Translations under genes and position numbers: made by a program
Part shown: positions 22,089-34,614 of the stretch, one piece after another
Numbering within the stretch: the stretch's first letter is position 1
Layout of the letters: each line of letters begins with the position of its first letter
Assembly (NCBI RefSeq): GCF_943734655.1
Contig: NC_071354.1
Location: forward strand, 46,441,044 to 46,505,043
Direction of reading: 5' to 3'
Origin: Sabethes cyaneus
Taxonomy: Eukaryota; Arthropoda; Insecta; Diptera; Culicidae
Length of the DNA: 64,000 bases
Notes under the pieces: generated by a model
What the model was told of the DNA's origin: nothing
The model's database searches: none
Seen by the model: the letters and a program-made list of their open reading frames with translations, nothing else

Positions 22089-22277
22089 ATGATGGCACGG
22101 ACTCTGTTCTGTTTGACCAACTTGTGTCATCATTATGTAATGGTCCTTTTATTGCATTTCATCTTCTGCCGTGCCGAGGCTTGCCTGCCTGACGTGTATC
22201 AGTTCCCCCAATGGCTATTGGATTCTCGTCTCGTCGGCCGGCAGGATAATCATCGGAGCAAACAATTGCCGGAATAA
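22089..22277 (+). CDS. candidate small secreted peptide, unrecognised
   Basis: A 62-codon frame starts at one of two adjacent ATG codons (22089 or 22092). Residues about 5-30 look like a signal peptide: LCHHYVMVLLLHFIFCRAEA with a hydrophobic core and a small-residue cleavage context (AEA before CLPDV). The remaining 30 residues hold one or two Cys and basic residues near the end. I do not recognise a family, and there is no evidence of splice sites or expression. It may be a chance frame or a first coding exon. Confidence 0.2.
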   Translation: MMARTLFCLTNLCHHYVMVLLLHFIFCRAEACLPDVYQFPQWLLDSRLVGRQDNHRSKQLPE

Positions 22278-23110
22278 AGTAATCAAAATCATTTCTTCGC
22301 TTGGATCGCTCGGATGGCAGCTAGCGCAGCAGCGCAGCCAATAATGCTGGTAAGTGAGCTTACTGTCGGCTCCGTCCGACGGTGAAGAATGACGGCAGCG
22401 GTAACGATATTACGGAATTACGGTTCGTGTTTGGGCAGCTGACGGTGGCGCTATTGAACCGGACAGCATCCGGCCTTGAAACATTTTAATTATCAGCCAG
22501 CTCACTGTTACGCACCCTGTATTACACGTGTTTGCTCTCGCCCGGCATCACCGTCCGGTCGAATGAGAACAGGCTGCTTGCAATAAATAATTGAATTGCA
22601 GCCATGTTTACGGTTGATGCGAACAATATCTTTAGATGGTGTATTTCAAATTGATTAGATTGTCAGCTAAGTGTTCTGTTGATTTTCAAAAATCAACAAA
22701 ATATTATATTTACAAAATGTGATAGCAGCCTTTGCAGCGGTTTAGGAGGGAGATGAGGACCTTGAAAGCGTACCGTGGCCCTATTAGAGACTTTTCTGCT
22801 GAAATTAATATCTTTATATGGTATTTTTGGTATTAAACATTTTTCCTGACTGTTTTCGACAATGTTGTATCTGGGTCTGTAAACATTGAAAAATCCGGTT
22901 AAATGGAAAATTCTTCCATTTTACGTATTTTATGAGCGAAATTTTTCAAGGTTGCACTGAATTACAATGCTGCCTGTGAGGCTTTACTGGAACAAGCGAG
23001 TCGCGAATTAAACACTTTCAATGGAAATCCTGAACTATCTACTTGCTTACTTAAGCAAAATCTGGAGGCAAAACCCTCTCACAAAATATTCCGAAATACA
23101 ATACGATTGC
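22278..23110. other. no recognised feature
   Basis: The sequence is GC-moderate until about 22560 and then AT-rich. No gene, repeat or RNA signal was found. Confidence 0.4.
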
Positions 23111-24270
23111 ACATACCGCGAACGTGCCATATTCTGCGCAGTTAAGACATTTTTATGATTCTTCCGCTATTCTAAGTATTCTAGATTTAAATTAACAACG
23201 TGGATAGCAGCAACGTGTAGTGCTACCGTCTATAATATCTGGTAAAAAATATGGGAATTATAAGTCGACCAACAATTGAGTATATTTTTCGTTTTGTAAA
23301 CTTATCCACGGTGCCTAATTCTGCGCACCTTCTTGCCCATGTTCCTAATTCTGCGCACCCAAAAAGGTAAAATCAATACTCCTGCCATGCCGTTTAAGCC
23401 GTTTATACGCTGAAAGTACACCAAAAAATCCGGCATTAGCCATTACCATAATTAAATCCATGATCCGGCTTTCTTGTGCTGTCCGGGTGGCAATGAAATA
23501 TTGTTATCATTTTGATTGCCTCATTTTAAATATTTTATTCTCGATAACGTGAAGGGCGTATTGATTCGGGTTTTCTGAATACTGAACATTACACTTTAGA
23601 CTAATACTAAAAATTGTGTTTTCATATACAAACCACTTCCCCACTCTCTGACAGCCCCATGATGTTGGACATTAAAAAAAATAGAAGACATGGTTTCATG
23701 AATTGGCGCTCGTAGGTTCGGATCCCGAGACAGAGCACAGGATTCCAATCAATGCAAGTTAAAGATTCTACTTGAATTTTTATGTCTCTATACCTCAGCC
23801 ATTTGGGTAAGGTTGCGTATTCTTTCGCGATTTCTTCGTAGGATACATTACTGCGCAGAATTTGGAATATGAATGAAAAATCTGTGCCTAAATCTGCGCA
23901 TTATTGCATCGCATTTTTGTAAGGAAATCAAGGCATGCAATCGCTCTTTTTGTCTAAAACATGACTAAAACTAATTATTCTTTCTAATTATGCTGGGTAA
24001 TTTGATCATTGCAAAGAATTTCGATCATAAATTTGTTAATTTTCGAAAAGGACCATCTTAGCGTTGGTGCTAACGACGATGTTTTCTGCCATATAAAATA
24101 CTTTCAGTTTCACGTTAAATTATTTCGCTCTCAAATATTATGACCCGTTTGTGAATAATGGCGTAATATTCAACAGTCATATATAAAAAAATAACGCAAT
24201 GATCATAGTTATGCACAATGTTAAAAAATACTTATATAAAGAAAAATGCGCAGAATTAGGAGCGGTCACG
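23111..24270. repeat. cluster of inverted GCGCAGAATTAGG words
   Basis: TTCTGCGCA words at 23132, 23319 and 23349 (two as CCTAATTCTGCGCACC) and 23892 face the opposite orientation at 23851 (CTGCGCAGAATTTGG) and 24246 (TGCGCAGAATTAGGAGC). This looks like the debris of an inverted-repeat element or nested copies of one. No transposase and no clear target duplication is visible. Confidence 0.5.
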
Positions 24271-25010
24271 GGAATTGCAAGTTCGTTTTTAGCTTCGTGC
24301 GTTCGGTAAAAATGGTCGAAGATCGTCGTACGTCGGAAACTTATCAGAAAAAGTGTCTTCAGAAGATTTTTCAGTTTTGAAGTGGCGGTGATTCACTATT
24401 TTTCCAAAAAGTGTTCGATTTTTTTTTCGTATTCTACGAAAGATACAAAGAAAGAGAAAAATAGGAAGAGAAAAAAAGATAGAGTGAGAAAGAAAAAATA
24501 GAGATAAAATGATAAACAGACAAACAGAGAGGAAGACGCAAACAGAGAGGAAGAGATAAGACAGGGACTGACATGGGCATAAATCGCATCAAAATGTTGT
24601 CAAAGATGCTTAATCGCTGATTCAACTCTCAAAATCATTACCTTTTATAGGCTCGCTTAGAGAGACCAAGCTTGAACTCACAGCAATTTTCATCATTTGT
24701 TGCAAGCGAACTAAAATACATGTGAGCTGAACTGATTGCGATCATGCCTTCTTAGTTTATTCAACTCTCTGACGCTAATGAATCGAACCAAGATTGGCCA
24801 CTGAGTGAATCTGATCCGATTTTATGTTGATTTTTATCTTTTCTATCGTGATTTGAATCTACGATTGGAAACATCTTTTGAATCAGTTTCAGTTAACCCA
24901 TTAATCCCCACACTTTTCCCAGTAGGGATAGAAATTTGAAACTTTCAGGAAAATTCTCTTTTAGGTCAACTAAGAAAAAGCCGCTGACATGTATTTTTAA
25001 CTTTGACCCC
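24271..25010. other. purine-rich simple tract and unrecognised sequence
   Basis: 24436-24560 is an imperfect GAGA/GAAA-rich tract (AGAAAGAGAAAAATAGG-like units). The rest is AT-rich, without frames of interest. Confidence 0.5.
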
Positions 25011-25955
25011 TGGGCCCCGCAACGCTACGTTGCGAAAACGCAACGCTGGGCGTTAAGGGTATACCGTTTTTGCATACCTTCATTATTATGCATACAAATA
25101 TTTCATTCTTTTTTACCGTTAAATCAATCTTGGGATTTTTTTTAGGGATTTTGAGTATTAATAAAGATTAAATGAACGAGTAGGAGTATTACATGTTATG
25201 TTTTATGATAGATATCGATACATTTGGGTTTGAAACCATCTTTGTACTAGACGCATAGTATGCAGTTTGAATGCTAAATGCATGTCATCGCAGATGATTA
25301 AATGCCTACCAACACGTTCCGAAAAGGTTGTAACATTAAATTTGGGTCCATGAAACTGTCGTTGCTGTCACTCAATACCTCCAGATATTCTGGGGAGAAA
25401 GTTACTTTAACGATTTTATTACGCTCTTATCAGAAGCACAACGGCTTCTCCATCTGCCATCAGTGTTTGAAGGTGCGAATTCTATGTTATGTAAACTTTT
25501 ATAATGTTTCCGGGATATTTTGAACAAGCGAAAGATAAGATTTACATTCATTTGTTTACTAAAAAGCAACGACAATAAATGAAACACCGCAGCGAACGAA
25601 CGAAAACAAACGTTCTCGTTGCAAATTTTGACTATCGTTTCTTCCTAAAAAAGCTTAAAACCTATCTTAAAATAACAAAAATAATTAAAATTATGAAACA
25701 AAGTTTTTTTTGACAAGCAACCGATTCTTACTAACACTGATTAATAAGTCAGGCGTTAATAGAGGTAAAATCGAGTTTTAATAGCATTTTTCCTTAACTG
25801 TCTGAAAAATAGCAAAACCTGTTGTTTTGTCATAGCTGTAATTATGTTACATGTAACATCTGACCTTTGAGCAAAAACAGCTCGATTAGATTTTTTCTTA
25901 AACCGGGCCTTCTTTAGAATCGAATGAAAGTGCGTTGCGTTTTCGCAACGTCTTG
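25011..25955. repeat. inverted GTTGCGAAAACGCAACG pair
   Basis: GTTGCGAAAACGCAACG at about 25030-25046 is itself a partial palindrome. Its exact reverse complement CGTTGCGTTTTCGCAAC occurs at about 25933-25949. The intervening 0.9 kb has no recognised gene. It may be the ends of a non-autonomous element; no target duplication was identified. Confidence 0.4.
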
Positions 25956-28242
25956 TTATTGAATCAGTTCTGCTCACTGCTTTTTCATATACACCCTTTG
26001 AATCATTTTCTTTCAAGACTGGTTCGTGAGCTGCTAAGAGCGAGAATGAATCGGTAAAGTTCTGGAACACTGTTGAGCGTTAGTGGTGTAGGGGTCTTAA
26101 GGGCCCCCTCGATACTAAAACTCCCGCGGGGAGGAAATAATAAAAATCGCTGTTTACCGTTCCACCGACCTTAGCCGGCCGGTGGTCAAGTCAAAGAACT
26201 ATTTTTCGTAACATTGGTTTTGTTATTTAAGTCTAATGAGGGAAAACCCCTCTCCTATCCTTAATTTCTCTCTATGACACTAATGTCCACCTACTCTAAC
26301 GTGTATTAGTTATCGCTCCGCGTCTGAGTGCCATCGCCCTTCACTTTCACTCAGGTGTTCATCCGGTCGCTCGAATTTGCGACGAAAGAGAACCCTGATA
26401 TATAATTTGAGTCAGGTGAGAAGTCTTTTGGCTTAACTCTCACGCTGTGCAATGCAACACTTAGATGACCGTTCCTAGCTATTTGGTTGCGATTTCGTAA
26501 CAACGTGCTTAAATTTTGTCAGCCACAAAGGTGCGTTGAATCAGCACTTCGATGGCCTAAGTTTGATTTCTGTTTCCAAAACGCGAAAGGCTTGCGTTTC
26601 TTGGAAATGATGCTCGAATTAAATTAAGTAAATTGAGCCGGGCGTTGACCATCCTACTTTGGGTTCAACACCACTTGATGGCGTGATATGAAAATATAAT
26701 GGAATGTGATTGAATATGGCCTGATTTGATCCATGATTTTCTCCTTCGGATCCAGGCAGGATTTGTATAAGGGAGAGTAGCGGGCAGGGTCGCTACATCT
26801 CCCTCCCCTTACGAGCTGTTGAGCACCGCTGAAAGAGATGCTCGACAACTGGTGGGCAATGGTGTGCAAATGAAAGTGAAGGCACGAATGGTAAAAACAC
26901 TCAATTGCGAGGCGGATAACTACCTTATTAACAGTAAACACAATATATGTAAATTTCAATTCAAAATTATTGGACATAATTTCTGACATTTAAAACTTTT
27001 TTGATAAGATTATAAAATTCAAAAAAATTGGAAATAAAAAAATAGTCTTCTGATTATATTTTTTTTCTTGTAATTAGCTAGTGCCCCGCTTCTTATGGCC
27101 ATTGTTGACACTGATTGATAATGTAAGAAACTGTATGGAAAAAAATGCACTGATTCAAAACTTTTCATGTGTATGTATTCCTGTGGATTGCAGCAATCTT
27201 GGTAGGTTCTATTGGCGACATCGGTGACCTGTCATCGTCCGGTCCAGATCACGGCAACTATGGTATTCATCTTCATTATTGTGGGAGAGAGGTTTTGAGG
27301 AATGATGGGAGCGTTGATCGTGTCGGAAAAGCGGAGATTCCCCAGGTGGGGACTTTGTTTGTCAACAAACGACATATTCTTATGAGAGAGTCTGGCACGC
27401 TCCGAGCATATCAGCCTCGCTGAGCGGCCAACCCTTTCATGTCAATTCGCCACTGCTAAGTCACGTGGCTTTGGCACCTCGAACAGTCATACGATTCATT
27501 ATTTCCTTATTCAGTGAAATGCGATAGTGCATCTGCTTTGCAAATCGCTCGTTGGCGCGTTCGTTCACCTAGAATGTGGTGCGAACGCGACATTTTAATG
27601 CAAAGTTTTAAATTGTTTTCGCCTTATTGGCGCCGTCGCTCGATTGAGTCACTGACCGGCACGGCTGATCAAATTGAATTTTGATGTGCTCTGAGCTAAC
27701 CGGGGTTGATTCCTCCGGGATCAGCCAGATAAAAATGCGTGAGATCATGCTCACACGGGGATAAGGGTCACTTCAGTGGTAGTAATTTTTTTGCCTTCGA
27801 CAACTTATGGTTTTAAATCAGTAATGGTCACTTGAGTGAATAACTTTTCATCCTTGGACAGAAAAAGAAACAAAGACAGAGAAAGAGACATAGATAAAGA
27901 GAGAGAAATACAGCGAGAGAGAGACAGAGAGAGCTCTCTTTCCCCTTTAAACCCGTGCACGTCTGGTTGGTTTCTTCTATTGTCCTCTACGTCAATTGTT
28001 AAAAACTACCGTAATAAAAATTTAATAAAAATACCGTTAAACTAGGCCCTTCCCTTTCTCTGTCAAGGTGGCTTGAGGACAGTTGACAGTTTCGGAGTAC
28101 CTCAAGGGAGTATTTTGGGATTTTTACTGTTCTTGCGGTTTGTCAGTGAAAATGATTGTGCTATGCGCACGTCGTAAAAATTTACCTGTCAATTTACTTA
28201 TTCGTGGTTGTTTGAAACATTAAAAATTAGTTGATTTTTTTG
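25956..28242. other. no recognised gene
   Basis: 26090-26820 has GC-rich segments (for example CCGACCTTAGCCGGCCGGTGG at 26166 and ACATCTCCCTCCCC at 26796) that resemble LTR-type regulatory sequence, but no matching second LTR or reading frame is present in the window. 27865-27935 is a short GA-rich tract. Frames are short and unrecognised. Confidence 0.35.
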
Positions 28243-28247
28243 CGACA

Positions 28248-30610
28248 CACGGTGCTCCCCAGACCGTTATTATAAAAAAAATGCTCCATGAAATCGGACC
28301 TCATCAGTCGATTTGTGAGGTTGTACTGGATCTCTGGTGAAATTTTCAAAATCCTCCTACGGTGGAAATTTGAGTTACGCCCTTTTTAGTGCTGTAAGTA
28401 CTACAAACAATGTTCAATCGACGAAACACTCATTGCAAACCGCTTATTAAACCACCAGTTCACGAAAAAATACGTAGAAAGTGCTCTACACATTTCAGAT
28501 ACAACATTACATGATCTACAGCTGCTGGTAAGTATAGTACGAGAGTTTAAAGGGCGTAAGTGCATTTTATTGAATCTATACCTATGAAAATGGATTTCTG
28601 TCTGTCTGTCTATCTATCCGTATGTTCCTTATAGAATCGAAAACTACTGAACCGATCGGCGTGAAAATTTGCATGCAGGGGTTTTTGGGGCCAGGAAAGG
28701 TTCTTATGATGGTTAGAGATCCCTCCCCCACTAAGAGGGGGGCTCCCATACAATTCTATACCTTTAAAAATGGATTTCTGTCTGTCTGTCCGTATGTTCC
28801 TTATAGAATCGAAAACTACTGAACCGATCGGCATGAAAATTTGCGAATGGTGGTTTTTGGGCCTAGGGAAGGTTCTTATGATGGCTAGAGACCCCTCTCT
28901 TAACTAAGAGGGGGGCTCCCATACAAATGAAACACAAATTTCTGCATAACTCGAGAACTAATCAAGCAAATGGAACCAAATTTGACATGTGGGTGTTTTT
29001 GGGTGGGACAAGAATTTTTTCTATGGTGAATTTAAACCTCTCCCTACTTTAGGAGGGGGCTTCTATACACATGAAATACAAATTTCCTCATAACTCGAGA
29101 ATCAATTAATCAAATGGAACCATATTTAGCATGTGGATGTTTTCGGAGACAAGAATGTTTTCTATGGAGAATTGAAACCTCTCCCCGCTTCAGGAGGGGA
29201 GGGAGGACTCCCATACAAATGAAATACAAATTTCCTCATTACTCGAAAAGTAATCAAGCAAATGGAACCAAATTTGGCATGTGGGGGGTTTTGGAGGCAG
29301 GAATCTTTTTAATGATGGTTTGAGACCCCTCACCCCTGTGGTAGGGGGATATGGACTCTCATACATTAAAACAGAAATTTTTGCGTTACTCAAAAACTAA
29401 TCGAACTCCGTGAAATGGTACATTTCGCGTAAGGTTTTTCGCGAAATGGTATTCTGCGAAACTCTATATTCCGCGTTATGGTCTACCGAAAATTGGTGTT
29501 CCGCAAAATGGTATTCGGCGAAATGGTTTGTATTGATGGCGAATATTTAAATGCTATCCGCTTTATTTTAGCAGGCTGAGCAGTGGGAGGAGTTGTTTTC
29601 TACTTTACTGTGAAGAAAATATGTATATTAAAACATCCATGAACTCCCCAGAAACTTGCAAAACTCAAGATTGTGACAAAGGTCAACCGAGATTCACGAT
29701 TTATATACAACACCGCACTAAAACTGCTGTAAACAAACGGGTTGTTCTTGGAATGGGTTGTCAAGCAACTGAACCTTTATGATTTCTGTGTAATTGGTGC
29801 TATGAATTATGAAATCGATCCAGCAATCAGGAAAGAGAATTTCAGTTTTGATTGTCTTCTGATTTCTGACATGACCATGGTTCACCCACAAATCAGCCCG
29901 ATCTCTATCTACTTTTCCTACTACTTTGAGAACCGTGTTCACGATACCAAGTGATGGAGAGGCAGCAGAAGGTATACGAACAGTGCTTTCCTGTACTAAA
30001 ACAAAATACCAACACTTATTGCGTGCTTGTTTTGAAGAAATCCGCACTCAGCCAGACATGGATTGTTATGGTTTTGAATATTGATTGAATTGGTTCAAAA
30101 GATTAACAGTTTAATTGAAAAATTCATTTTATAGCATATGATTATAACTGGTAATACTTGTCAACAATGGTACTAGTATACCTAATACAAGGTGAAATTT
30201 GATAAATTGTATTGTTCTTTTCTATATAGAATTGATTAACGCTAATGGTAGTCGATTTATACATTTAACATATTAGATATTCAATAAAACGCACTTACGT
30301 CCTTTAAACTTTCAAACTAGAATTTCCAGCAGCTGTAGAGATCATGTAATGAAGTATCTGAAATGTGTAGAGCACTTTCTACGTATTTTTCGTGAACTGA
30401 TAGTTTAATAAGCGGTTTACAATGAGTGTTTCGTCGATTTAACATTGTTTTTAGTACTTACGGCACTTAAAAGGGCGTAACTCAAAATTCCACCGCAGGA
30501 GGATTTTGAAAATTTCACCAGAGATGCAGTACAACCAACCGAATCGACTGATGAGGTTCGATTTCATGGAGCATTTTTTTTTAATAATAATGGTCTGGGG
30601 GAGTACCGTA
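28248..30610. mobile_element. Transib-like non-autonomous element with long inverted repeats
   Basis: The ends are inverted copies of about 330 bp: 28248-28577 against 30281-30610. The left end begins CACGGTGCTCCCC; the right end, reversed, TACGGTACTCCCC. Both are flanked by the same 5 bp, CGACA (28243-28247 and 30611-30615). A CACWRTG-type terminal heptamer and a 5-bp duplication are the known marks of Transib transposons, the relatives of the RAG recombination system. No Transib transposase is recognised inside; instead the interior holds an inverted copy of the 18.5 kb repeat (28578-29726) and about 550 bp with short frames. The superfamily call is inferred from ends and duplication only. 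Confidence 0.7.
28578..29726 (-). mobile_element. second, inverted copy of the 143-bp-array element
   Basis: It starts TCTATACCTAT with TCTGTCTGTCTG (the inverse of the right end at 20446) and runs through about four decayed array units (GAACTAATCAAGCAAATGG words). It matches the inverse of 18570-18860 near its end (GATTGTGACAAAGGTC at about 29669). The first segment with TTCTGTCTGTCTG is duplicated (28600 and 28780). The sequence at about 29411-29590 is not in the other copy: it is an insertion of decayed units like CGCGAAATGGTATTC. Confidence 0.75.
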
Positions 30611-30741
30611 CGACATAGTGCAGCCCCCTGTACCGATCAGATCCCGATCTGGATGCACTGGATTCTTTTTAAAACCCGGGATCGCTTCTAAGGGGATGTT
30701 AACCTGAAAAATACAAAGTTTGACATCCCTTCAACTACACT

Positions 30742-31262
30742 CGATTGTCCAAGAAAGATATTGCGCGGATTTCGCAACACCAAATGCAGTATACACAGCC
30801 CAGGGATAGTTCTGCCAAATATGAAAGTAGTAGAAAGAAACTTACTCAACGAATCGTTCTCCGGTCGGCATCTACCTCGATTTCCAAGCTTCCGCAGTTT
30901 GGCGAAACGGCTGGTCCGTTCACTACTCTGCGCACTGGATCGTTCTTGGTAACCGCACCACTCGCGAATCGTAATCTCAAACAAAGGCTGGTTTAGATTA
31001 CCGCCGAATCTTTCCGTTTGTTAGAGGCCTCCTCTAAGCCATTACTCTTCCCACCATTTTTCCGTTTTGAAAGCGCTGATATTCGAGGTAAGCAGCTGAC
31101 AGCATTAATTAATAAACCGGCCATCTCTTACAGTGGGATATCGATTAAGCGCAAAAATTGGGTGATTCTGTTCACAGACGAGAGAATGTTTACCGGTGAT
31201 CCGGAAATGAATTCTAGAGCATGTCTGTCACACTGGAGCAAACGTTCAGTTCGCAAAGCTTG
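30742..31262 (+). pseudogene. Tc1-like transposase relic
   Basis: Conceptual translation shows scattered Tc1-type features: an N-terminal SKKDIARISQ helix-like start, KLTQRIVLRSASTSISKL (DNA-binding region), and KRKNWVILFTDERMF, the segment containing the first or second catalytic Asp (TDE) of Tc1/mariner transposases. Stops and shifts interrupt it (for example the stop at 30994-30996), and the C-terminal catalytic part is missing. It begins just after the Transib-like element. No inverted ends were identified. Confidence 0.55.
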
Positions 31263-33357
31263 AAGCGTGTGTCCGTGTTTAGAGTTCGGGATAAAAAATT
31301 CACATCAATTAATTTGTCTATAGAAACAAAGCGTCACGACAATGGCGCAGTAGGCGCACCCAACCGGTAAGTTATTTGGCGGTTGTCAAGTTGGTCATTT
31401 GCTTCTATTTGCTTTTGTCCGAATAATTGATATTGGAAAGTTACATAACCAAACGAATCAAACTCCATTTTTTAGGTTAGTGGTCATAAAGAAAGAAAAA
31501 GTGTGAGGTTCAGAGGAAATAACCGTGGCATTATAGAAAATATTCGTATGAGATAGTGCATAATGTAGCTTTGAAAAAATACAAAAAATATAATCATATT
31601 GTAATATAGTTTTGCCTCTCACCTGCGAAGTAACAAAACTTGAAATTTATTTAAAACAATCGTTTGAAATTGAAAATATGAGTAAAAAAGTTGAAATAGA
31701 ATCAAAAAACGCCGTTTTCGTCAACTGGAGTATCAAACGGATTATTTTTAGAACTCCAAAACGAACTGCAAGGGTACAACCGTTGCACACAAGCTAGGTT
31801 CTACACTTCACAGCCAACGATAAATATTTCCCAGCTTTGCGTTGCATTGTTAATTGCAATTACCGCGACAACTTTCACTTGCTGCCTTACCGAGCCGGCC
31901 GGTATGATTAGGCTCATTTGTGTGCACAATTTGTTTCAAAATCATGAGTTGCAAACTGAAATGAGCTCCCCTTTCAATGTAAACACACTACACACACACT
32001 CTCTCTCTCGAGTTTTGCACCGCACTCGCGGTATCAACATTTCATCAGGTCGAACTTTTTCGAACTAATATCAAATAAAGTCACTAAAACTGCTAACGGC
32101 GGTTTACGCGTTCAAAATTTTGCCTGCGTTTTTCCAATTTCCCCTTCGCGGGGCACACCTTCTCGAAGCGCGACTCTCGAAGTTGGTTGGCTGGCTGCAA
32201 ATGGTGAACACGATTCCGGTGAAATTTTACGCGATTGTTATCGCAAATTGTACATATTTTTTCACAAACACCCACTTACGAATTCCGCCAGTTCGAGCTA
32301 GGAGGTGAGCTTGAGCAGCAGCACAAACTCGTTCGCTTCTCAGCAAAAGCAGTTTCCGTTTCAGCCAGCGTTCGGCATCCGCATCAACAAAACTGTCGGA
32401 TCCCCTGGAATGCGGACGGACCTGTTAGCCGGATTGCTTTGAACCGGGGGGACTCTCGAGTGCGAGTGCGAAAACGAGCCCGGGAAAAACGCTGCTACGA
32501 GCGTTGCTGAAAAATTCAAATGAACATACGCGCATTCCGGAGAATGGTTGGAAAAATTGCGTTTAGAAAACCGGCGAAGGGAATTGTGTTATTTCGGATT
32601 TTCCAACCCCGACAAACGACGACGGTGTGGGTCGGATAAATGGCTCTTATCGTATCATTTGCAGGCTCTTTCCTCCCCCCTTGGGGGGGGACGAACGGAA
32701 AATCGTTGCTGTGTTCCTCCTGTCCTATGGCATTTACAATTGTTTATTTGTGCTGGACCGGAAATTTTGCGGGTTCTGTGAAATAGCTGTGAAGATGTTT
32801 TCGCCGCAGATGTGCCGCGGGAAAGAGTACGTTTGTTTCCGGCGAATTTGCATACGCAAATTCGTAAGTTTATGCACGAATTTATTAGTTGCTTGTGGGA
32901 GACAGTAAAATTATGCACAAGAAAAGGATTGATAACGTTTCGATTTTAAAATTATACTGTTAGATATTCGGCTAGGATACGTAATGGTAATTTATGACGT
33001 TCGTCTGACGATTTATTACCTTGAATAAGTCGTTTTTCAAGGCAGCAGTCAAGTCAAATTCAAAACTCTCGTTCACTCGAATCAATTTAATTTGCAACTC
33101 CTGTGTGTACGAGTGAACAAGAATCGAAATTAAATTTCCCAGATTTACAACTTATCCATAAAGCAATTACTCAAGAAAACTTTTTCCCCAGCACGCTTGC
33201 TAACATCTTTCCCCGTCATTTTCCATCACTTCCAACATGCTCCCCCCACATAAACCACCATCATGGCTTGGATTTCACTGATGCGCAATACATAGTGGAC
33301 CATAGTTGCAGAAGGACGAGATGGATCTAAATTAATTTTCTTTTGCACTTTTATCAG
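31263..33357. other. no recognised gene; possible promoter-proximal host DNA
   Basis: 31800-32640 is more GC-rich, with CpG-containing segments and short CT and CA tracts (31986-32012), unlike the transposon-rich flanks. Overlapping short frames on both strands give no recognised protein. The region could be the 5' part of a host gene, but there is no direct evidence. Confidence 0.35.
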
Positions 33358-33470
33358 CACAGCAAATATGCATTAGAAAATGTCTTCCACAGCAGCAGCA
33401 GCAGCTAGAGCATCTTCTATTGTCATTGGTGCGAAACCAAATAGCAGCAGCAACAACCCCGGTGTAACTG
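33358..33470 (+). CDS. candidate first coding exon, Ala/Ser-rich
   Basis: A pyrimidine-rich acceptor (TTTGCACTTTTATCAG at about 33343-33358) is followed at 33380 by an ATG in good context (AAAATGTC). The frame reads MSSTAAAAARASSIVIGAKP and then a Ser/Asn run. A possible donor is GGTGTAACTG at about 33460. Without it the frame continues to 33679 through a (GGTT)n tract. Low-complexity Ala/Ser starts are common in dipteran regulators, but no domain is present. Weak support. Confidence 0.2.
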
Positions 33471-34614
33471 CGACTTCTCGAAGGAAGTCGGTCCAGTCAG
33501 TTCTCTGCCGAGATTTGCTCCGTATTAAAGAGTCCCGGTTTCTATTTCAACATTTCTTATACTTATACTCTCGATTGCCAGTTTATTCAATTAGGGCAAA
33601 TTTAATAAACCACTACTGCCTGGCTGCTGGTTGGTTAGTTGGTTGGTTGGTTGGTTGGTTGGGTGTTGTTTGCGGATAATCGGGAAACAACGGTCGGTCC
33701 AACGGTAATAAGAAGCATCTTGAAGCCGTATTTCTGTGGGTGTGTGCTTTCGGGTATTTGAGCTTCTTCTCAGCAGCAGCCAGCAGCGGGAAAATGAATT
33801 GCCCGGCCCGGAGTGGAAAGAACTCGCTGATAGCTATAACAAACTCAACCAGAGCAATAATGTGCTTAAACAGTTTTATTGAGAAAGTTATAGCCCAAGT
33901 TTTCACCCTCCTCTCTATCATCGTCGTCGGGCGGGCCAGGCCTGGCAGAACACGGTGAAGATCGAAGCCGAAATGCGATGCTTCTGCCGGCCCGGACTAG
34001 ATTTGTTGACAGTTTATGGCCATTGTTGGAGAAGAAATTTGAATCCTCTCCGTTCGGTAACGGATGGCTTGTGGATTTTTGCTTTCATCGCGCACAGGAA
34101 GTGGTTGAGAAGTCCTATCAAAAGTTGGGCTCTTAAAAAAATTTGGTCGACAAGATTTATATGGGTATCATGCCAAAATTCACTCCGAACTACACTACTG
34201 GTTTCGAACAGGCACGTCACTCAAATTAAAATCGCGTAAATGCTCGAAATTTGTTTATTTTCTTGCCATGGGTGATTTGAAGAGATTTGTTTTTTTTTTG
34301 TCTTGGTCTGTCCTGCTGCGGCCAACAAAAATTATTCGAAATGGGCCTAATGATTTAAGGTGAAGACACTCTTAATTCCCCTTGTCGAACGATGCTGCGA
34401 GCCAATAATCCGGGAATCCAGTATCTTTACGGTCGAATAAATAAGCGCTTGAAATGTCCAACGCCAAAATCCAGCAAGTTCTTGACAGTCATACTCAAAT
34501 AGTTAATCACACCATCAACCTCAGCATCACAGGTAAAAACTTCTCAAACAACAATTCTCGTCAGCCAGTTTTGGGAGAACTTTTAGGATCTTGATTTAGG
34601 ATTTAAATATCTTG
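33471..34614. other. no recognised gene
   Basis: 33633-33661 is a short (GGTT)n tract. The rest holds overlapping frames of fewer than 105 codons with no recognised product. Confidence 0.4.

Noticed and set aside
25956..27000. Solo LTR
   Set aside because: Some GC-rich, LTR-like wording, but no defined TG...CA ends with a target duplication and no second copy in the window.
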